Part shown: piece by piece, positions 40,383 to 49,295 of the stretch
How positions within the stretch are numbered: position 1 is the first letter of the stretch
Layout: each line of letters opens with the position of its first letter
Source of the DNA: Burkholderiales bacterium
GTDB lineage: Bacteria > Pseudomonadota > Gammaproteobacteria > Burkholderiales > Casimicrobiaceae
NCBI GenBank assembly: GCA_905339295.1
Contig: CAJPFI010000037.1
Coordinates: 48,630 to 112,629, forward strand
Reading direction: 5' to 3'
DNA length: 64,000 nucleotides
Notes under the pieces: model-generated
What the model was told of the DNA's origin: nothing
Databases searched by the model: none
What the model saw: the letters and a program-made list of their open reading frames with translations, nothing else
Position numbers and translations under genes: made by a program

Positions 40383-40643
40383 TGGGTCGGACTTCAGCCC
40401 GACGCCCTGAATGCGACGAACCCCGTCGGCCTGAAGGCCGACCCACAGGATGTCGCGCGAGGCTGTGGGTCGGGCTACAGCCCGACGCTGCGGATCGCGC
40501 TTCAGCCCGACGCCTTGAATGCGGCGGACCCCGTCGGCCTGAAGGCCGATCCACAGGATGTCGCGCGAGGTTGTGGGGATGTCGCGCGCGACTGTGGGTC
40601 GAGCTTCAGCCCGACGATGTAGGTCGGGCTTCAGCCCGACAGG
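40383..40643. repeat. Tandem array of REP-like palindromes (GTCGGGCT/AGCCCGAC and GTCGGCCT/AGGCCGAC)
   Basis: The 307-base gap before the MaoC gene is filled by palindromic 18-mers. GTCGGACTTCAGCCCGAC is at 40386, GTCGGCCTGAAGGCCGAC at 40425, GTCGGGCTACAGCCCGAC at 40469 and GTCGGCCTGAAGGCCGAT at 40533. GTCGAGCTTCAGCCCGAC is at 40598 and GTCGGGCTTCAGCCCGAC at 40623, with a half copy near 40500. Two copies of ACAGGATGTCGCGCGAGG (40445, 40554) show that a unit of about 109 bp was duplicated in tandem. No gene is encoded here. Confidence 0.85.
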
Positions 40644-40662
40644 GCTCGTGCATACTTCGCGG

Positions 40663-41193
40663 ATGACGGGCATGGATGGCAGCGGAAGGCACTACGACGA
40701 GGTGCGCCTCGGGGACGCGTTCCGACGCTCGCTCACCGTCACCGACACGCACCTCGTCGTCGGCGCGGGCCTCATCGGCGACTTCAACCCGCATCACGTC
40801 GACGATGCGTACGCGGCGGGGACGCGCTTCGGCACGCGCGTCCTGCACGGCGTGATGACGAGCGCCATCATGGGCGGCGCGGTCGGCATGATCTTCCACG
40901 GCACCGCGGTCGCGTACCTCGAGCACGCGACGCGCTTCGTCGCGCCGGTGCGCGCGGGCGACACGCTGACGACGACGTGGACCGTGGTCGGCAGGACCGA
41001 CAAGCCGAAGCACGGCGGCGGCATCGTCGCGATGCGCGCGACGGCGGTCAACCAGCGCGGCGAGACGGTGGCGGAAGGCGACGGGAAGATGCTGGTGCGG
41101 GCGAGCGCGGCGTGGATCGCGGCGCATGCTCGCGGCGGCGGGGCGCCGGCGAAGCGCACGCCGCGGAAGAAGCCGCCGGCGCGGCGGAAATAG
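40663..41193 (+). CDS. MaoC-like hot-dog hydratase
   Basis: This 176-residue hot-dog-fold protein has the hydratase-2 motif IGDFNPHHVDDAYAAGTRFG (Asp40, Asn42, His45 as the catalytic dyad region) followed by VLHGVMTSAIMGG. This is the pattern of (R)-specific enoyl-CoA hydratases and MaoC dehydratases acting on acyl-CoA thioesters. The C-terminus is a Lys/Arg/Pro-rich tail (PAKRTPRKKPPARRK), unusual for an enzyme and possibly nucleic-acid or membrane-surface binding. The ATG at MTGMDGSGRH is chosen; a second ATG lies 9 bases later. It sits directly after the palindrome array. Confidence 0.85.
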   Translation: MTGMDGSGRHYDEVRLGDAFRRSLTVTDTHLVVGAGLIGDFNPHHVDDAYAAGTRFGTRVLHGVMTSAIMGGAVGMIFHGTAVAYLEHATRFVAPVRAGDTLTTTWTVVGRTDKPKHGGGIVAMRATAVNQRGETVAEGDGKMLVRASAAWIAAHARGGGAPAKRTPRKKPPARRK

Positions 41194-41259
41194 GGTCGGA
41201 GACGACTGCCTCGCGTCCGGCGGGTTCGCAGAGCGCCTGCGGCGTCGTCGAGAAAGCCG

Positions 41260-42285
41260 TCACCGACCACAGTGCGCCAGTGCGCGCACGCACTCGGCGA
41301 CGAGCGTGGGACCCCGGTAGACGAGGCCGGTATAGAGCTGGACGAGCGCGGCCCCGCTCGCAAGCTTTTCGCGCGCATCCTCGCCCGACAGGATGCCGCC
41401 GACGCCGATGATCGGCAGCGCGCCGTCGAGCGCTCGCGCGAGCGTGCGCACGATGTCGGTCGAGCGCGCGAACAGGGGCCGCCCCGACAGTCCGCCCGTC
41501 TCGCCGCCGTGCGGCAGTGACGCAACCGCCTCGCGCGCGATCGTCGTGTTGGTCGCGATCGCGGCGTCGACGCGGCGCGCGACCAGCACGCGCGCGATCC
41601 CGTGGATCGCGTCGGGCTCGAGGTCCGGCGCGATCTTGATCGCGAGCGGCAGCGCGCGTCCGTGCTTCTGTACCAGGTCGTCGCGTGCCTCGACGACGCG
41701 CGCGAGCAGCGCGTCGAGCGCCGCCTCCGACTGCAGGTCGCGCAGGCCCTTCGTGTTGGGCGAGCTCACGTTGACCGTGACGTAGCTCGCGACCGGCGCG
41801 ACCGCCGCGAGGCAGGCGAGGTAGTCGTCGACGGCGCGCTCGTTCGGCGTTGCGGCGTTCCTGCCGATATTGCAGCCGAGGATGCCGCGATAGCCCGACG
41901 CGCGCACGTTCGCCACGTAGCGCGCGACGCCGCCGTTGTTGAAGCCCAGGCGATTGATCAGCGCTCCGGCCTCCGGCAGGCGGAACAGGCGCGGCTTCGG
42001 ATTGCCGGGCTGGGGGCGCGGCGTCACGGTGCCCGCCTCGAGGAATCCGAAGCCGAGCGAGGCGAGTCCCGCGAGGTGCGCCGCGTCCTTGTCCAGCCCG
42101 GCCGCGAGCCCGACGCGGTTGGGGAAGTCGATGCCCATCACGCGGACCGGGTCGGGCGCAAGCCGGGGCGCCGCGAGCCTCGCGAGGCCGGTCGACGCCG
42201 CGACGTCGAGCGCCGCGAGCGCGAATGCGTGCGCACGCTCGGGATCGAGCGCGAACAGGGCGGGACGCAGGAACGGGTAGAGCAT
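41260..42285 (-). CDS. pyrD: Dihydroorotate dehydrogenase (quinone), class 2
   Basis: This membrane-associated flavoenzyme oxidises dihydroorotate to orotate with quinone as acceptor in pyrimidine synthesis. The 341-residue protein has the amphipathic N-terminus [20 protein letters not shown] that binds the membrane, then [33 protein letters not shown] and the catalytic Ser loop [16 protein letters not shown]. The FMN-binding site is [22 protein letters not shown]. coli PyrD is 336 aa. Divergent from mltB and convergent with the MaoC gene. Confidence 0.96.
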   Translation of the reverse strand: MLYPFLRPALFALDPERAHAFALAALDVAASTGLARLAAPRLAPDPVRVMGIDFPNRVGLAAGLDKDAAHLAGLASLGFGFLEAGTVTPRPQPGNPKPRLFRLPEAGALINRLGFNNGGVARYVANVRASGYRGILGCNIGRNAATPNERAVDDYLACLAAVAPVASYVTVNVSSPNTKGLRDLQSEAALDALLARVVEARDDLVQKHGRALPLAIKIAPDLEPDAIHGIARVLVARRVDAAIATNTTIAREAVASLPHGGETGGLSGRPLFARSTDIVRTLARALDGALPIIGVGGILSGEDAREKLASGAALVQLYTGLVYRGPTLVAECVRALAHCGR

Positions 42286-42369
42286 CGACGCGCGATGACG
42301 GGCGCGCGCTCGCGCGGGAGGATGGCGCGGCGATGATACCATCGACGCGCGCGCTTCCGTGCGCCATCC

Positions 42370-43419
42370 ATGCGAATCCTCACGCTCACCGGCGCGGTCG
42401 CGATTGCTCTCGCGGCCGCCGTCCACGCTCCCGCAGCCTTCGCGCAGCGCCCTGTCGACGCCGCGCGCGGCGTGCCTTTCGGCACGCGCGGCGACGTGCG
42501 CGCGTTCGCGGCGGAGGTCGCGGCCGACACGGGGCTCGACCGCGCGCGCGTCGAACGCTGGCTCGCGGCGGCGCGCCACGTGCCGCGGATCACCGAGCTG
42601 ATGTCGAAGCCGCTCGTCGAGCCGCCCGCGTGGTTCGAGTACGCGCCGCCGTTCCTGTCGGCCGAGCGGATCGCCGGCGGTGTGGCGTGGTGGCGGGAGA
42701 ACGAGGACGCCCTCGCGCGCGCGGAGGCGAGGTGGGGCGTGCCGCCGGAGATCGTCGTCGCGATCGTCGGCGTCGAGACCTACTACGGCCGGCTCACCGG
42801 CTCGTTTCGCGTCATCGACGCGCTCGCGACGCTCGCGTTCGACTATCCGCGCCGTGCGACGTTCTTCCGCGGCGAGCTGAAGGAGTACCTGGTGCTGTCG
42901 CGCGAGCAGGGGTTCTCGCCGCTCGTTCCCAAGGGCTCGTTCGCGGGCGCGATGGGCGTGCCGCAGTTCATGCCCGGCAGCTTCCGCCGCTACGCGGTCG
43001 ACTTCGACGGCGACGCGCGCGTCGACCTCTGGGGCAGCGGTGCCGACGTCGTCGGCAGCGTCGCCAACTACCTCGCGCGGCACGACTGGACGCCCGGCGG
43101 GCCGACGATCGTTCCGGCCGCGATCGCGGAAGCGTCGCGCGCCACGGTGCTGCGCCGGCTCGACGGCGGAATCAGCGAGCGGCGTCCTCTCGAGGCGTGG
43201 GCGTCCGACGGCGTGTCGCCCGCGCTCGCGATGGAGCCGGTGGACGAACCGGTGGGCCTCCTGATGCTCGAGGAATCCGGCGAGGACGCGAGCTACTGGA
43301 TCGCCTGCCCGAACTTCTTCGTCATCACGCGCTACAACCGCAGCCGGCTCTACGCGTCCGCCGTGGTCCAGCTCGCCGAGGCGATTCGCGCGGCCAGGAA
43401 TTCGGGGTCAGAGCCTTAA
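42370..43419 (+). CDS. mltB: Lytic murein transglycosylase B
   Basis: This enzyme cleaves peptidoglycan glycan strands to 1,6-anhydro products. The 349-residue exported protein has a signal peptide (cleavage near AAFA-Q), the catalytic Glu136 in VGVETYYGR, the [21 protein letters not shown] motif of family 3 transglycosylases and [12 protein letters not shown]. There is no lipobox, so a soluble periplasmic form (Slt35-like) is likely. The last six codons and the stop lie inside a 93-bp inverted repeat, so the native C-terminus after about AIRAAR has been replaced by NSGSEP. Confidence 0.93.
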   Translation: MRILTLTGAVAIALAAAVHAPAAFAQRPVDAARGVPFGTRGDVRAFAAEVAADTGLDRARVERWLAAARHVPRITELMSKPLVEPPAWFEYAPPFLSAERIAGGVAWWRENEDALARAEARWGVPPEIVVAIVGVETYYGRLTGSFRVIDALATLAFDYPRRATFFRGELKEYLVLSREQGFSPLVPKGSFAGAMGVPQFMPGSFRRYAVDFDGDARVDLWGSGADVVGSVANYLARHDWTPGGPTIVPAAIAEASRATVLRRLDGGISERRPLEAWASDGVSPALAMEPVDEPVGLLMLEESGEDASYWIACPNFFVITRYNRSRLYASAVVQLAEAIRAARNSGSEP

Positions 43420-43490
43420 CTCTTCGCCGGAGAAATACGGGAGCGAATCGCCGACCGAGCGCGAAGAATTACGGCTCTGACCCCGAATTC
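43398..43490. repeat. 93-bp inverted-repeat element between mltB and pgi (REP/MITE-like)
   Basis: Two 30-base arms, 43398-43427 and 43461-43490, are inverted copies that differ at two positions. Both read GAATTCGGGGTCAGAGCC from the outside, then TTAACTCTTCGC or GTAATTCTTCGC. The 33-base centre is unrelated. No transposase is present. Each arm provides sense codons AAT-TCG-GGG-TCA-GAG-CCN-TAA to the gene entering it. The GGGGTCAGAGCC terminus resembles non-autonomous elements mobilised by REP-associated tyrosine (Y1/IS200-like) transposases; that link is from memory. Confidence 0.85.
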
Positions 43491-45115
43491 ATCATCGCGT
43501 GAACGTGCGCGACCAGCGCGCGCGTCGACGCGTCGGCGCCGGCCGCGAGCTCCCCGTCGCCCGCGAGCGCCGCGGCGATCGGGTCGGCCAGCATCTTGCC
43601 CAGCTCGACGCCGAACTGGTCGAACGGGTTGATGCCCCACAGGACGCCCTCGACGAACGTGCGGTGCTCGTAGAGGGCGAGCAGCGATCCGAGCGTCCGC
43701 GCATCGAGTCGCGGCGTCAGGATCGTCGTCGAGGGCCGGTCGCCCGGGCACGCGCGCGCGGCCACGGACGACGCGTCGACGGGGGCGCCGCGACGCGCGA
43801 GGTCCGCCGCGACGTCGTCGGACGTGCGGCCGAGCGCCAGCGCCTGCGACTGCGCCAGCGCGTTCGCGACGAGCAGCGCATGGCGTCGCGCGTCGCCGCG
43901 CACCGGCACTGCGGGCACGACAAACTCGACCGGGGCGACGTCGGTGCCCTGGTGCAGCCACTGGAAGAACGCGTGCTGGCCGTCGGTGCCGATGCCGCCC
44001 CACAGCGCGGGGGCGGTGCGTCCCTCGACCGGCGACCCGTCGCGCGTCACTCGCTTGCCGTTGCTCTCGAGCGAGAGTTGCTGCAGGTAGGTCGGCAGAT
44101 GCGCCAGCGCTTCGGCGTAAGGGACGACAATCCGCTGCCGGTAGCCCAGCGCCGACGCGTTCCACAGGCCGGCGAGGGCGAGGACGACCGGCAGGTTCGC
44201 GGCGAACGGCGCGGTCGCGAAGTGACGGTCCATTGCGTGCGCACCGGCCAGGAGCTCGGCGTGCACACGGTTGCCGAGCGCGGCGGCGATCGTGACGCCC
44301 ACCGACGACCAGAGCGAGAATCGCCCTCCGACGCTCTCGTGGAACGGCAGGATCGCGTCGGCGGGGACGCCGAACTCGGCGGCGGCCTGCGGACGGGCGG
44401 TCGCGGCGATCAGGTGCGCGTGCGTGTCGGCGCTCGGCGGCAGCGCGGCGGCGAGCCACGCGAGCGCGGCGTTCGCGTTCACGAGCGTCTCCTGCGTCGA
44501 GAAGCTCTTCGACGCGACGACGAACGCGGTGGACGCCGGATCGAGCGGGGCGAGCGCGCGGTCGAGCGCGACCGGATCGACGTTGGCGACGAACGACACG
44601 CCGGGGCCCTCCACCGGCGTGCCGGGCGACAGCGCATCGACGACGAGCCGGGGACCCAGGTCGGATCCGCCGATGCCCATGTGCACCAGGTGGCGGATCG
44701 GCTTGCCGGTCGCGCCGCAGCGATCCCCGCGGCGGATCGCGTCGGCGATCGCCCCGATGCGCTCACGCGAGACGCGGATGTCACGGCGCAGGTCGGCGCC
44801 GTCGACGGACAGCGGCGTCGTGGACGGGTCGCGCAATGCGGGGTGCAGCGCCGGCCGCGCCTCGCTGACGTTCACCTTCTCGCCGGCGAAGAGCGCGGCG
44901 ATCCAGCGTCCGAGCCCCGCTCCCCCGGCATGGGCGCACAACTCCGCCAGCGCCTCGGGCGTGATGCGCTCCTTGGCGAGGTCGACCCGGAAGCCCTCCC
45001 ATTCGAACGTGAGACGCTCGACGCGACTCGGATCGCGCGCGAACAGCGCCGCGATCGGCGTCGACGCGAGCGTGCGCGCCGTGGCGCGAAGCGAGTCGGG
45101 AATGGCGAGCGTCAT
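43469..45115 (-). CDS. pgi: Glucose-6-phosphate isomerase
   Basis: This enzyme interconverts glucose-6-P and fructose-6-P. The 548-residue protein (E. coli 549) has MGIGGSDLGPRLVVDAL (phosphate loop), VASKSFSTQETLVNA, GGRFSLWSSVGVTIAAALG (PGI signature 1), HQGTDVAPVEFV and GINPFDQFGVELGKMLA (signature 2). The C-terminus ends AHVHAMMNSGSEP, the last six residues coming from the inverted repeat shared with mltB. The catalytic core is intact, so activity is expected. Divergent from ppc. Confidence 0.96.
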   Translation of the reverse strand: MTLAIPDSLRATARTLASTPIAALFARDPSRVERLTFEWEGFRVDLAKERITPEALAELCAHAGGAGLGRWIAALFAGEKVNVSEARPALHPALRDPSTTPLSVDGADLRRDIRVSRERIGAIADAIRRGDRCGATGKPIRHLVHMGIGGSDLGPRLVVDALSPGTPVEGPGVSFVANVDPVALDRALAPLDPASTAFVVASKSFSTQETLVNANAALAWLAAALPPSADTHAHLIAATARPQAAAEFGVPADAILPFHESVGGRFSLWSSVGVTIAAALGNRVHAELLAGAHAMDRHFATAPFAANLPVVLALAGLWNASALGYRQRIVVPYAEALAHLPTYLQQLSLESNGKRVTRDGSPVEGRTAPALWGGIGTDGQHAFFQWLHQGTDVAPVEFVVPAVPVRGDARRHALLVANALAQSQALALGRTSDDVAADLARRGAPVDASSVAARACPGDRPSTTILTPRLDARTLGSLLALYEHRTFVEGVLWGINPFDQFGVELGKMLADPIAAALAGDGELAAGADASTRALVAHVHAMMNSGSEP

Positions 45116-45162
45116 GGCTGGTGGGGATCGTCGCCCGCGGGTCCGCACGCGGGCGGACGCGT

Positions 45163-45201
45163 CGAAGGGCTCGTATACACTGCGATTGTAATCGCCCTTC
45201 G
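45163..45201. promoter_or_regulatory. Inverted repeat in the pgi/ppc divergent promoter region
   Basis: CGAAGGGC (45163-45170) and GCCCTTCG (45194-45201) are perfect inverted arms around an A+T-rich centre containing TATACA, and CGATTGTAATCG, itself a palindrome. -10-like hexamers TATACA and TGTAAT lie inside. The layout fits a shared operator/promoter for pgi and ppc; neither direction has a good -35. Confidence 0.4.
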
Positions 45202-45209
45202 CCCTGCCG

Positions 45210-47990
45210 ATGATCCCCGCCTCCCGCTCGCTGCCGGCCGTCGCCGACGACGCCGACAAGGACCGGCCGCTGCGTGAGGACACGCGCCTGCTCGGCCGCA
45301 TCCTCGGCGACGTCCTGCGCCTGCAGGCCGGCGAGGCCGGTTTCGCGCGCATCGAGGCGATCCGCCAGACCGCGATCCGCTTTCGGCGCGGCGAGGGCGC
45401 CGAGGCGGACGCGGCTCGCGCCGAGCTCTCGGCGCTGCTCGACGGGATGCCGATCGCGCAGGTGCTGGACGTCGTTCGCGCGTTCTCCTATTTCTCGCAT
45501 CTCGCGAACATCGCCGAGGACGTCCACCAGAACCGCCGGCGGCGCGCGCACGCGATGGCCGGCTCGCCGCCGCAGCGCGGCAGCATCGCGGCCGCGATCT
45601 CTGAACTCACCGCCGAGGGCGTGGACGCCGCCGCGATCGTCCGCTGGTGCGAAGTCGCGCGCGTGAGCCCGGTGCTCACCGCCCACCCGACCGAAGTCCA
45701 GCGCAAGAGCATCCTCGACGCCGAGCGCGGCATCGCGGAGCTCGTGTCGCGGCGCGACCGGATGTCGCTCTCGCCCGTCGAGAGCGCGGACGTCGAGCGG
45801 CGGTTGCGACGCCGCGTGCTTGGTTTGTGGCAGACAGCGATGCTGCGCCTGTCGCGTCTGCAGGTCGTCGACGAGATCGAGAACGGCCTCGCGTACTACC
45901 GCTACACGTTCCTCGACGAGCTCCCGAAGCTCCTCGTCGACTTCGCGTCGACTCTCGGCCGCGACGCGGCGGGAGGCGAATTGCTGTCGCCGTTCCTGCG
46001 CATGGGCTCGTGGATCGGCGGAGACCGCGACGGCAACCCGCACGTCACCGCGCAGACGCTGTGGCAGGCGGTGCGCGCGCAGTCGGCCGTCGCCTTCGGC
46101 CATTACCTCGAGCAGGCGCACCGCTTGGGCGGAGAGCTGTCGCTGTCGACGCGCCTGGTCCGGCCGACCGGCGCGCTCGTCGCGCTCGCGCAGTCTGCGC
46201 ACGACACGAATCCGCACCGGCAGGACGAGCCGTACCGTCAGGCGCTGATCGGCATCTACGCGCGCCTCGCGGCGACGGCGAGGCAGAAGTCGGCCGTGAC
46301 GCTGCCGCGCCCGCCGCATGTCGAGTTGCCGCCGTACGAGACGCCGGAGGCGTTCGCGGCGGACCTCGCGACGATCGCGGGGTCGCTCGCGTCGCACGGC
46401 GCGGCGTCGCTCGCCGAGGAACGGTTGCTGCCGCTGCGCTACGCGGTGGCCGCGTTCGGCTTCCACCTGGCCTCGGTCGACCTGCGGCAGAACGCCGACG
46501 TGCACGAGGTGGTCGTCGGCGAGATCCTCGCGCGGGCCGGCGTCGCCGACGACTACGCGTCGTTGGACGAGCCCGTGCGCGTTGCGCTGCTCGCCGAGGA
46601 ACTCGCGAGCCCGCGTCCGCTGCGCTCGCCGTTCGTCGCGTACTCGGAACGCACGGCCTCCGAGCTCGCGATCGTCGACGCCGCGGCCGACGTGCATGCG
46701 GGCTACGGCGCCGAGGCCGTGCCGCACTACGTGATCTCCAGGTGCCGGTCGGTCTCCGATCTGCTCGAGGTCGCGGTGCTGCTCAAGTCCGCCGGACTCG
46801 TTCGCGACGGGCGATCGGCGCTCGACATCGTTCCGCTGTTCGAGTCGATCGACGACCTCGAGCGCGCCGGAGGGATCATGCGCGAGGCGTTAGCGCTGCC
46901 GGCCTGGCGGCGGCTGGTCGCCGCGCGCGGCAACCGGCAGGAAGTGATGCTGGGCTACTCCGACAGCAACAAGGACGGCGGCTACCTCGCGGCGAACTGG
47001 GCGCTCTACCGCGCCGAGCGCGACCTGGTCGACGCGTTCGGCACGGCCGGCGTCACGCTCGCGCTGTTCCACGGGCGCGGGGGTACCGTGGGTCGCGGCG
47101 GGGGACCGTCGTTCGACGCGATCCTCGCGCAGCCGAAGGGCAGCGCCGCCGCCGGACTTCGGCTGACGGAGCAGGGCGAGATCATCGCGAGCAAGTACTC
47201 GGACCCGGAACTCGGCCGGCGCAACCTGGAGACGCTGGTCGCGGCGGCGCTGGAGGCCGGACTCTCGGATGCCGAGCAGCTCGGCGACCGCGCCGACGCC
47301 TATTACCGCGCGATGGACGAGCTGTCGGCGCACGCGCTGCGTGCCTACCGGGCGCTCGTGTACGAGACGCCGGGGTTCGTCGAGTATTTCCGCGCATCGA
47401 CGCCGATCGCCGAGATCGTCGACCTCAACCTCGGGAGCCGGCCCGCTTCGCGCACCGCTTCGACCCGGATCGAGGACCTGCGCGCCATCCCGTGGGTGTT
47501 CAGCTGGAGCCAGTGCCGGTTGATGCTTCCCGGCTGGTACGGCGTGGGCGGCGCGATCGCCGCGTGGCGACGGGATCGCCCCGACGCGCTGGCGCTCCTG
47601 CGCGAGATGTACGCGCGCTGGCCGTTCTTCGCCAGCGTGCTGTCGAACATGGCGATGGTGTTGTCGAAGACCGATCTCGCGGTCGCGTCGCGCTATGCGA
47701 ACCTGGTTCCCGACCCGGTGTTGCGGGCCGACGTGTTCTCGCGCATCGCGGGCGAGCACGCGCGCACGCTCGAGGCCCTGGCGTCGATCAGCGGGCAGGC
47801 GCACCCGCTCGCCGACAACCCGACCCTCGAGCGAAGCCTGCGCAACCGCGTTCCCTACCTCGACCCGCTCAACCACCTCCAGATCGAGCTGCTGACCCGT
47901 TTTCGGGGCGGACAGACCGACGAGCGGACCCGCCGTGCGATCCACCTAACGATCAACGGGCTGGCCGCGGGGCTGCGCAACAGCGGCTGA
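45210..47990 (+). CDS. ppc: Phosphoenolpyruvate carboxylase
   Basis: This anaplerotic enzyme carboxylates PEP to oxaloacetate. The 926-residue protein has the catalytic His159 motif VLTAHPTEVQRKS and the MGSWIGGDRDGNPHVTA segment. It also has GYSDSNKDGGYLAANW, the Gly-rich FHGRGGTVGRGGGP near residue 620 and QGEIIASKYSDP. The C-terminus ends LTINGLAAGLRNSG, the invariant PEPC end (NTG/NSG). E. coli Ppc is 883 aa. ATG chosen at the only reasonable in-frame start. Confidence 0.96.
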   Translation: MIPASRSLPAVADDADKDRPLREDTRLLGRILGDVLRLQAGEAGFARIEAIRQTAIRFRRGEGAEADAARAELSALLDGMPIAQVLDVVRAFSYFSHLANIAEDVHQNRRRRAHAMAGSPPQRGSIAAAISELTAEGVDAAAIVRWCEVARVSPVLTAHPTEVQRKSILDAERGIAELVSRRDRMSLSPVESADVERRLRRRVLGLWQTAMLRLSRLQVVDEIENGLAYYRYTFLDELPKLLVDFASTLGRDAAGGELLSPFLRMGSWIGGDRDGNPHVTAQTLWQAVRAQSAVAFGHYLEQAHRLGGELSLSTRLVRPTGALVALAQSAHDTNPHRQDEPYRQALIGIYARLAATARQKSAVTLPRPPHVELPPYETPEAFAADLATIAGSLASHGAASLAEERLLPLRYAVAAFGFHLASVDLRQNADVHEVVVGEILARAGVADDYASLDEPVRVALLAEELASPRPLRSPFVAYSERTASELAIVDAAADVHAGYGAEAVPHYVISRCRSVSDLLEVAVLLKSAGLVRDGRSALDIVPLFESIDDLERAGGIMREALALPAWRRLVAARGNRQEVMLGYSDSNKDGGYLAANWALYRAERDLVDAFGTAGVTLALFHGRGGTVGRGGGPSFDAILAQPKGSAAAGLRLTEQGEIIASKYSDPELGRRNLETLVAAALEAGLSDAEQLGDRADAYYRAMDELSAHALRAYRALVYETPGFVEYFRASTPIAEIVDLNLGSRPASRTASTRIEDLRAIPWVFSWSQCRLMLPGWYGVGGAIAAWRRDRPDALALLREMYARWPFFASVLSNMAMVLSKTDLAVASRYANLVPDPVLRADVFSRIAGEHARTLEALASISGQAHPLADNPTLERSLRNRVPYLDPLNHLQIELLTRFRGGQTDERTRRAIHLTINGLAAGLRNSG

Positions 47991-48055
47991 CGGCGCGGAT
48001 CGCGCGGCGCCGCCGGGGCTGGCGGGCACCCGGGATCGGCCAGGCTTGATCGAGA

Positions 48056-48074
48056 TCAAATAATAATCATTCGT
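48056..48074 (+). promoter_or_regulatory. Fur box
   Basis: The A+T-rich stretch AAATAATAATCATTCGTATT matches the 19-bp Fur consensus at 12 of 19 positions, including the core ATAATCATT. Further NAT-type hexamers continue to the -35 box 8 bases later. Fur-Fe(II) here would repress the iron-binding protein gene in iron-replete cells. Confidence 0.7.
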
Positions 48075-48081
48075 ATTCGTA

Positions 48082-48110
48082 TTGACTTTGCCGACCTGCC
48101 TCGCTAGAGT
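48082..48110 (+). promoter_or_regulatory. Sigma-70 promoter of the iron-binding protein gene
   Basis: TTGACT (48082-48087), a 17-base spacer and TAGAGT (48105-48110) give a good promoter. Transcription would start near 48117, about 28 bases before the ATG. The Fur box lies immediately upstream of the -35. Confidence 0.75.
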
Positions 48111-48144
48111 GGAGGCCATTCACCCAGGACAGGCGACGCTCTCC

Positions 48145-49170
48145 ATGATCCGCATCCGCACCACGCTCGTCGCGGCCCTCGCCGCGACACTCTCGCTCCC
48201 GGCGCTCGCGCAGGACAATGCGCTCAATCTCTACTCGGCCCGCCATTACCAGACGGACGAGGCGCTGTACGCGAACTTCACGAAAGCAACCGGCATCCGG
48301 ATCAACCGGATCGAGGCCGGCGACGAGCAGCTGATCGAGCGCCTCAAGTCGGAAGGCGCGAACAGCCCCGCCGACGTGCTGCTGATCGTCGACGCTTCGC
48401 GCCTGCACAACGCGCAGCATCTCGGACTCTTCCAGCCGGTCAGGTCCGCCGTGCTCGAGTCGCGTATCCCGGCGTCGATGCGTGACCCGGACGGCCAGTG
48501 GTTCGGCTTCTCGAGCCGGGCCCGCGCGATAGTCCACAGCAAGGCGCGCGTCAACGCCGCCGACGTCTCGACCTACGAAGCGCTCGCCGATCCGGGAAAC
48601 CGGGGCAAGGTGTGCGTGCGCTCCGGCTCGCACCCGTACAACCTGTCGCTCGTCGCGGCGATGATCGAGCACCATGGCGAAGCGAAGGCCGAGGCGTGGG
48701 CGAGGGGGGTCGCCGCCAATTTCGCGCGCGCCCCGAAGGGCGGCGACACCGACCAGATCAAGGCGGTCGCCGCGGGCGAGTGTGACGTCGCGGTCGTCAA
48801 TTCGTACTACTACGCGCGCCTGATGCGCTCGGCACGGCCCGAGGATCGGGACATCGTCGCGAAGACGGCGCTCGTGTGGCCAGACCAGTCACGGGCCGGC
48901 ACGCACATCAACATCTCGGGCGCCGGCGTGCTGAGGAACGCCCCGCACCGCGAGGCGGCCGTGAAGTTCCTCGAGTACCTCGCGAGCGACGACGCACAGC
49001 GCTATTTCGCCGACGGCAACAACGAGTGGCCCGCGGTGCGGAGCGTGGTCGTGAAAAATCCCGCGCTCGAGGCGCTGGGCCCGTTCAAGGCCGACCCGGT
49101 GCCGATCGCCGCGCTGGGCAGGAACACGCCGGCGGCGCAGAAGCTCGTCGATCGTGCGGGGTGGCGGTAG
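48145..49170 (+). CDS. Fe(III) ABC transporter periplasmic binding protein (FutA/FbpA type)
   Basis: This 341-residue exported protein has signal peptide MIRIRTTLVAALAATLSLPALAQ. It belongs to the transferrin-like ferric-binding family: LYSARHYQTDEALYANF carries His34/Tyr35, and VNSYYYARLM carries the paired tyrosines (221-223) that bind Fe(III). VRSGSHPYNLSLVAAMIEHH and ISGAGVLRNAPH are also typical. The ATG follows a promoter with a Fur box. The cognate permease is on the opposite strand just downstream and no ATPase is in the window, unlike the usual fbpABC operon. Confidence 0.92.
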   Translation: MIRIRTTLVAALAATLSLPALAQDNALNLYSARHYQTDEALYANFTKATGIRINRIEAGDEQLIERLKSEGANSPADVLLIVDASRLHNAQHLGLFQPVRSAVLESRIPASMRDPDGQWFGFSSRARAIVHSKARVNAADVSTYEALADPGNRGKVCVRSGSHPYNLSLVAAMIEHHGEAKAEAWARGVAANFARAPKGGDTDQIKAVAAGECDVAVVNSYYYARLMRSARPEDRDIVAKTALVWPDQSRAGTHINISGAGVLRNAPHREAAVKFLEYLASDDAQRYFADGNNEWPAVRSVVVKNPALEALGPFKADPVPIAALGRNTPAAQKLVDRAGWR

Positions 49171-49225
49171 CAGGGTCGCGTGCGCGGCGAGGGGCCCCGC
49201 CGGCGAAGGCGGTGGGGATCGACGC
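49171..49225 (+). repeat. 55-bp direct repeat, copy 1
   Basis: It begins with the base right after the stop codon of the iron-binding protein gene and is identical over 55 bases to copy 2, which starts 125 bases later. It contains GGGGCCCC and GCCGGCGAAGGCGG and could fold. No coding function is evident. Confidence 0.9.
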
Positions 49226-49295
49226 GCACTGTTGCGATCCGTGCTGGCGGCCGACGCGCGACGTAGCGTCTGTGGCGGGTGTTGCGAAGAGGCCG

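Noticed and set aside
40383..40643. Possible CRISPR array
   Set aside because: The repeats are palindromic, of two alternating types with irregular spacing and partly repeated spacers, and there are no cas genes.
43398..43490. Rho-independent bidirectional terminator between mltB and pgi
   Set aside because: The arms do form a hairpin but extend into coding sequence on both sides and lack T-runs; an inserted inverted-repeat element explains them better, though it may also stop transcription.
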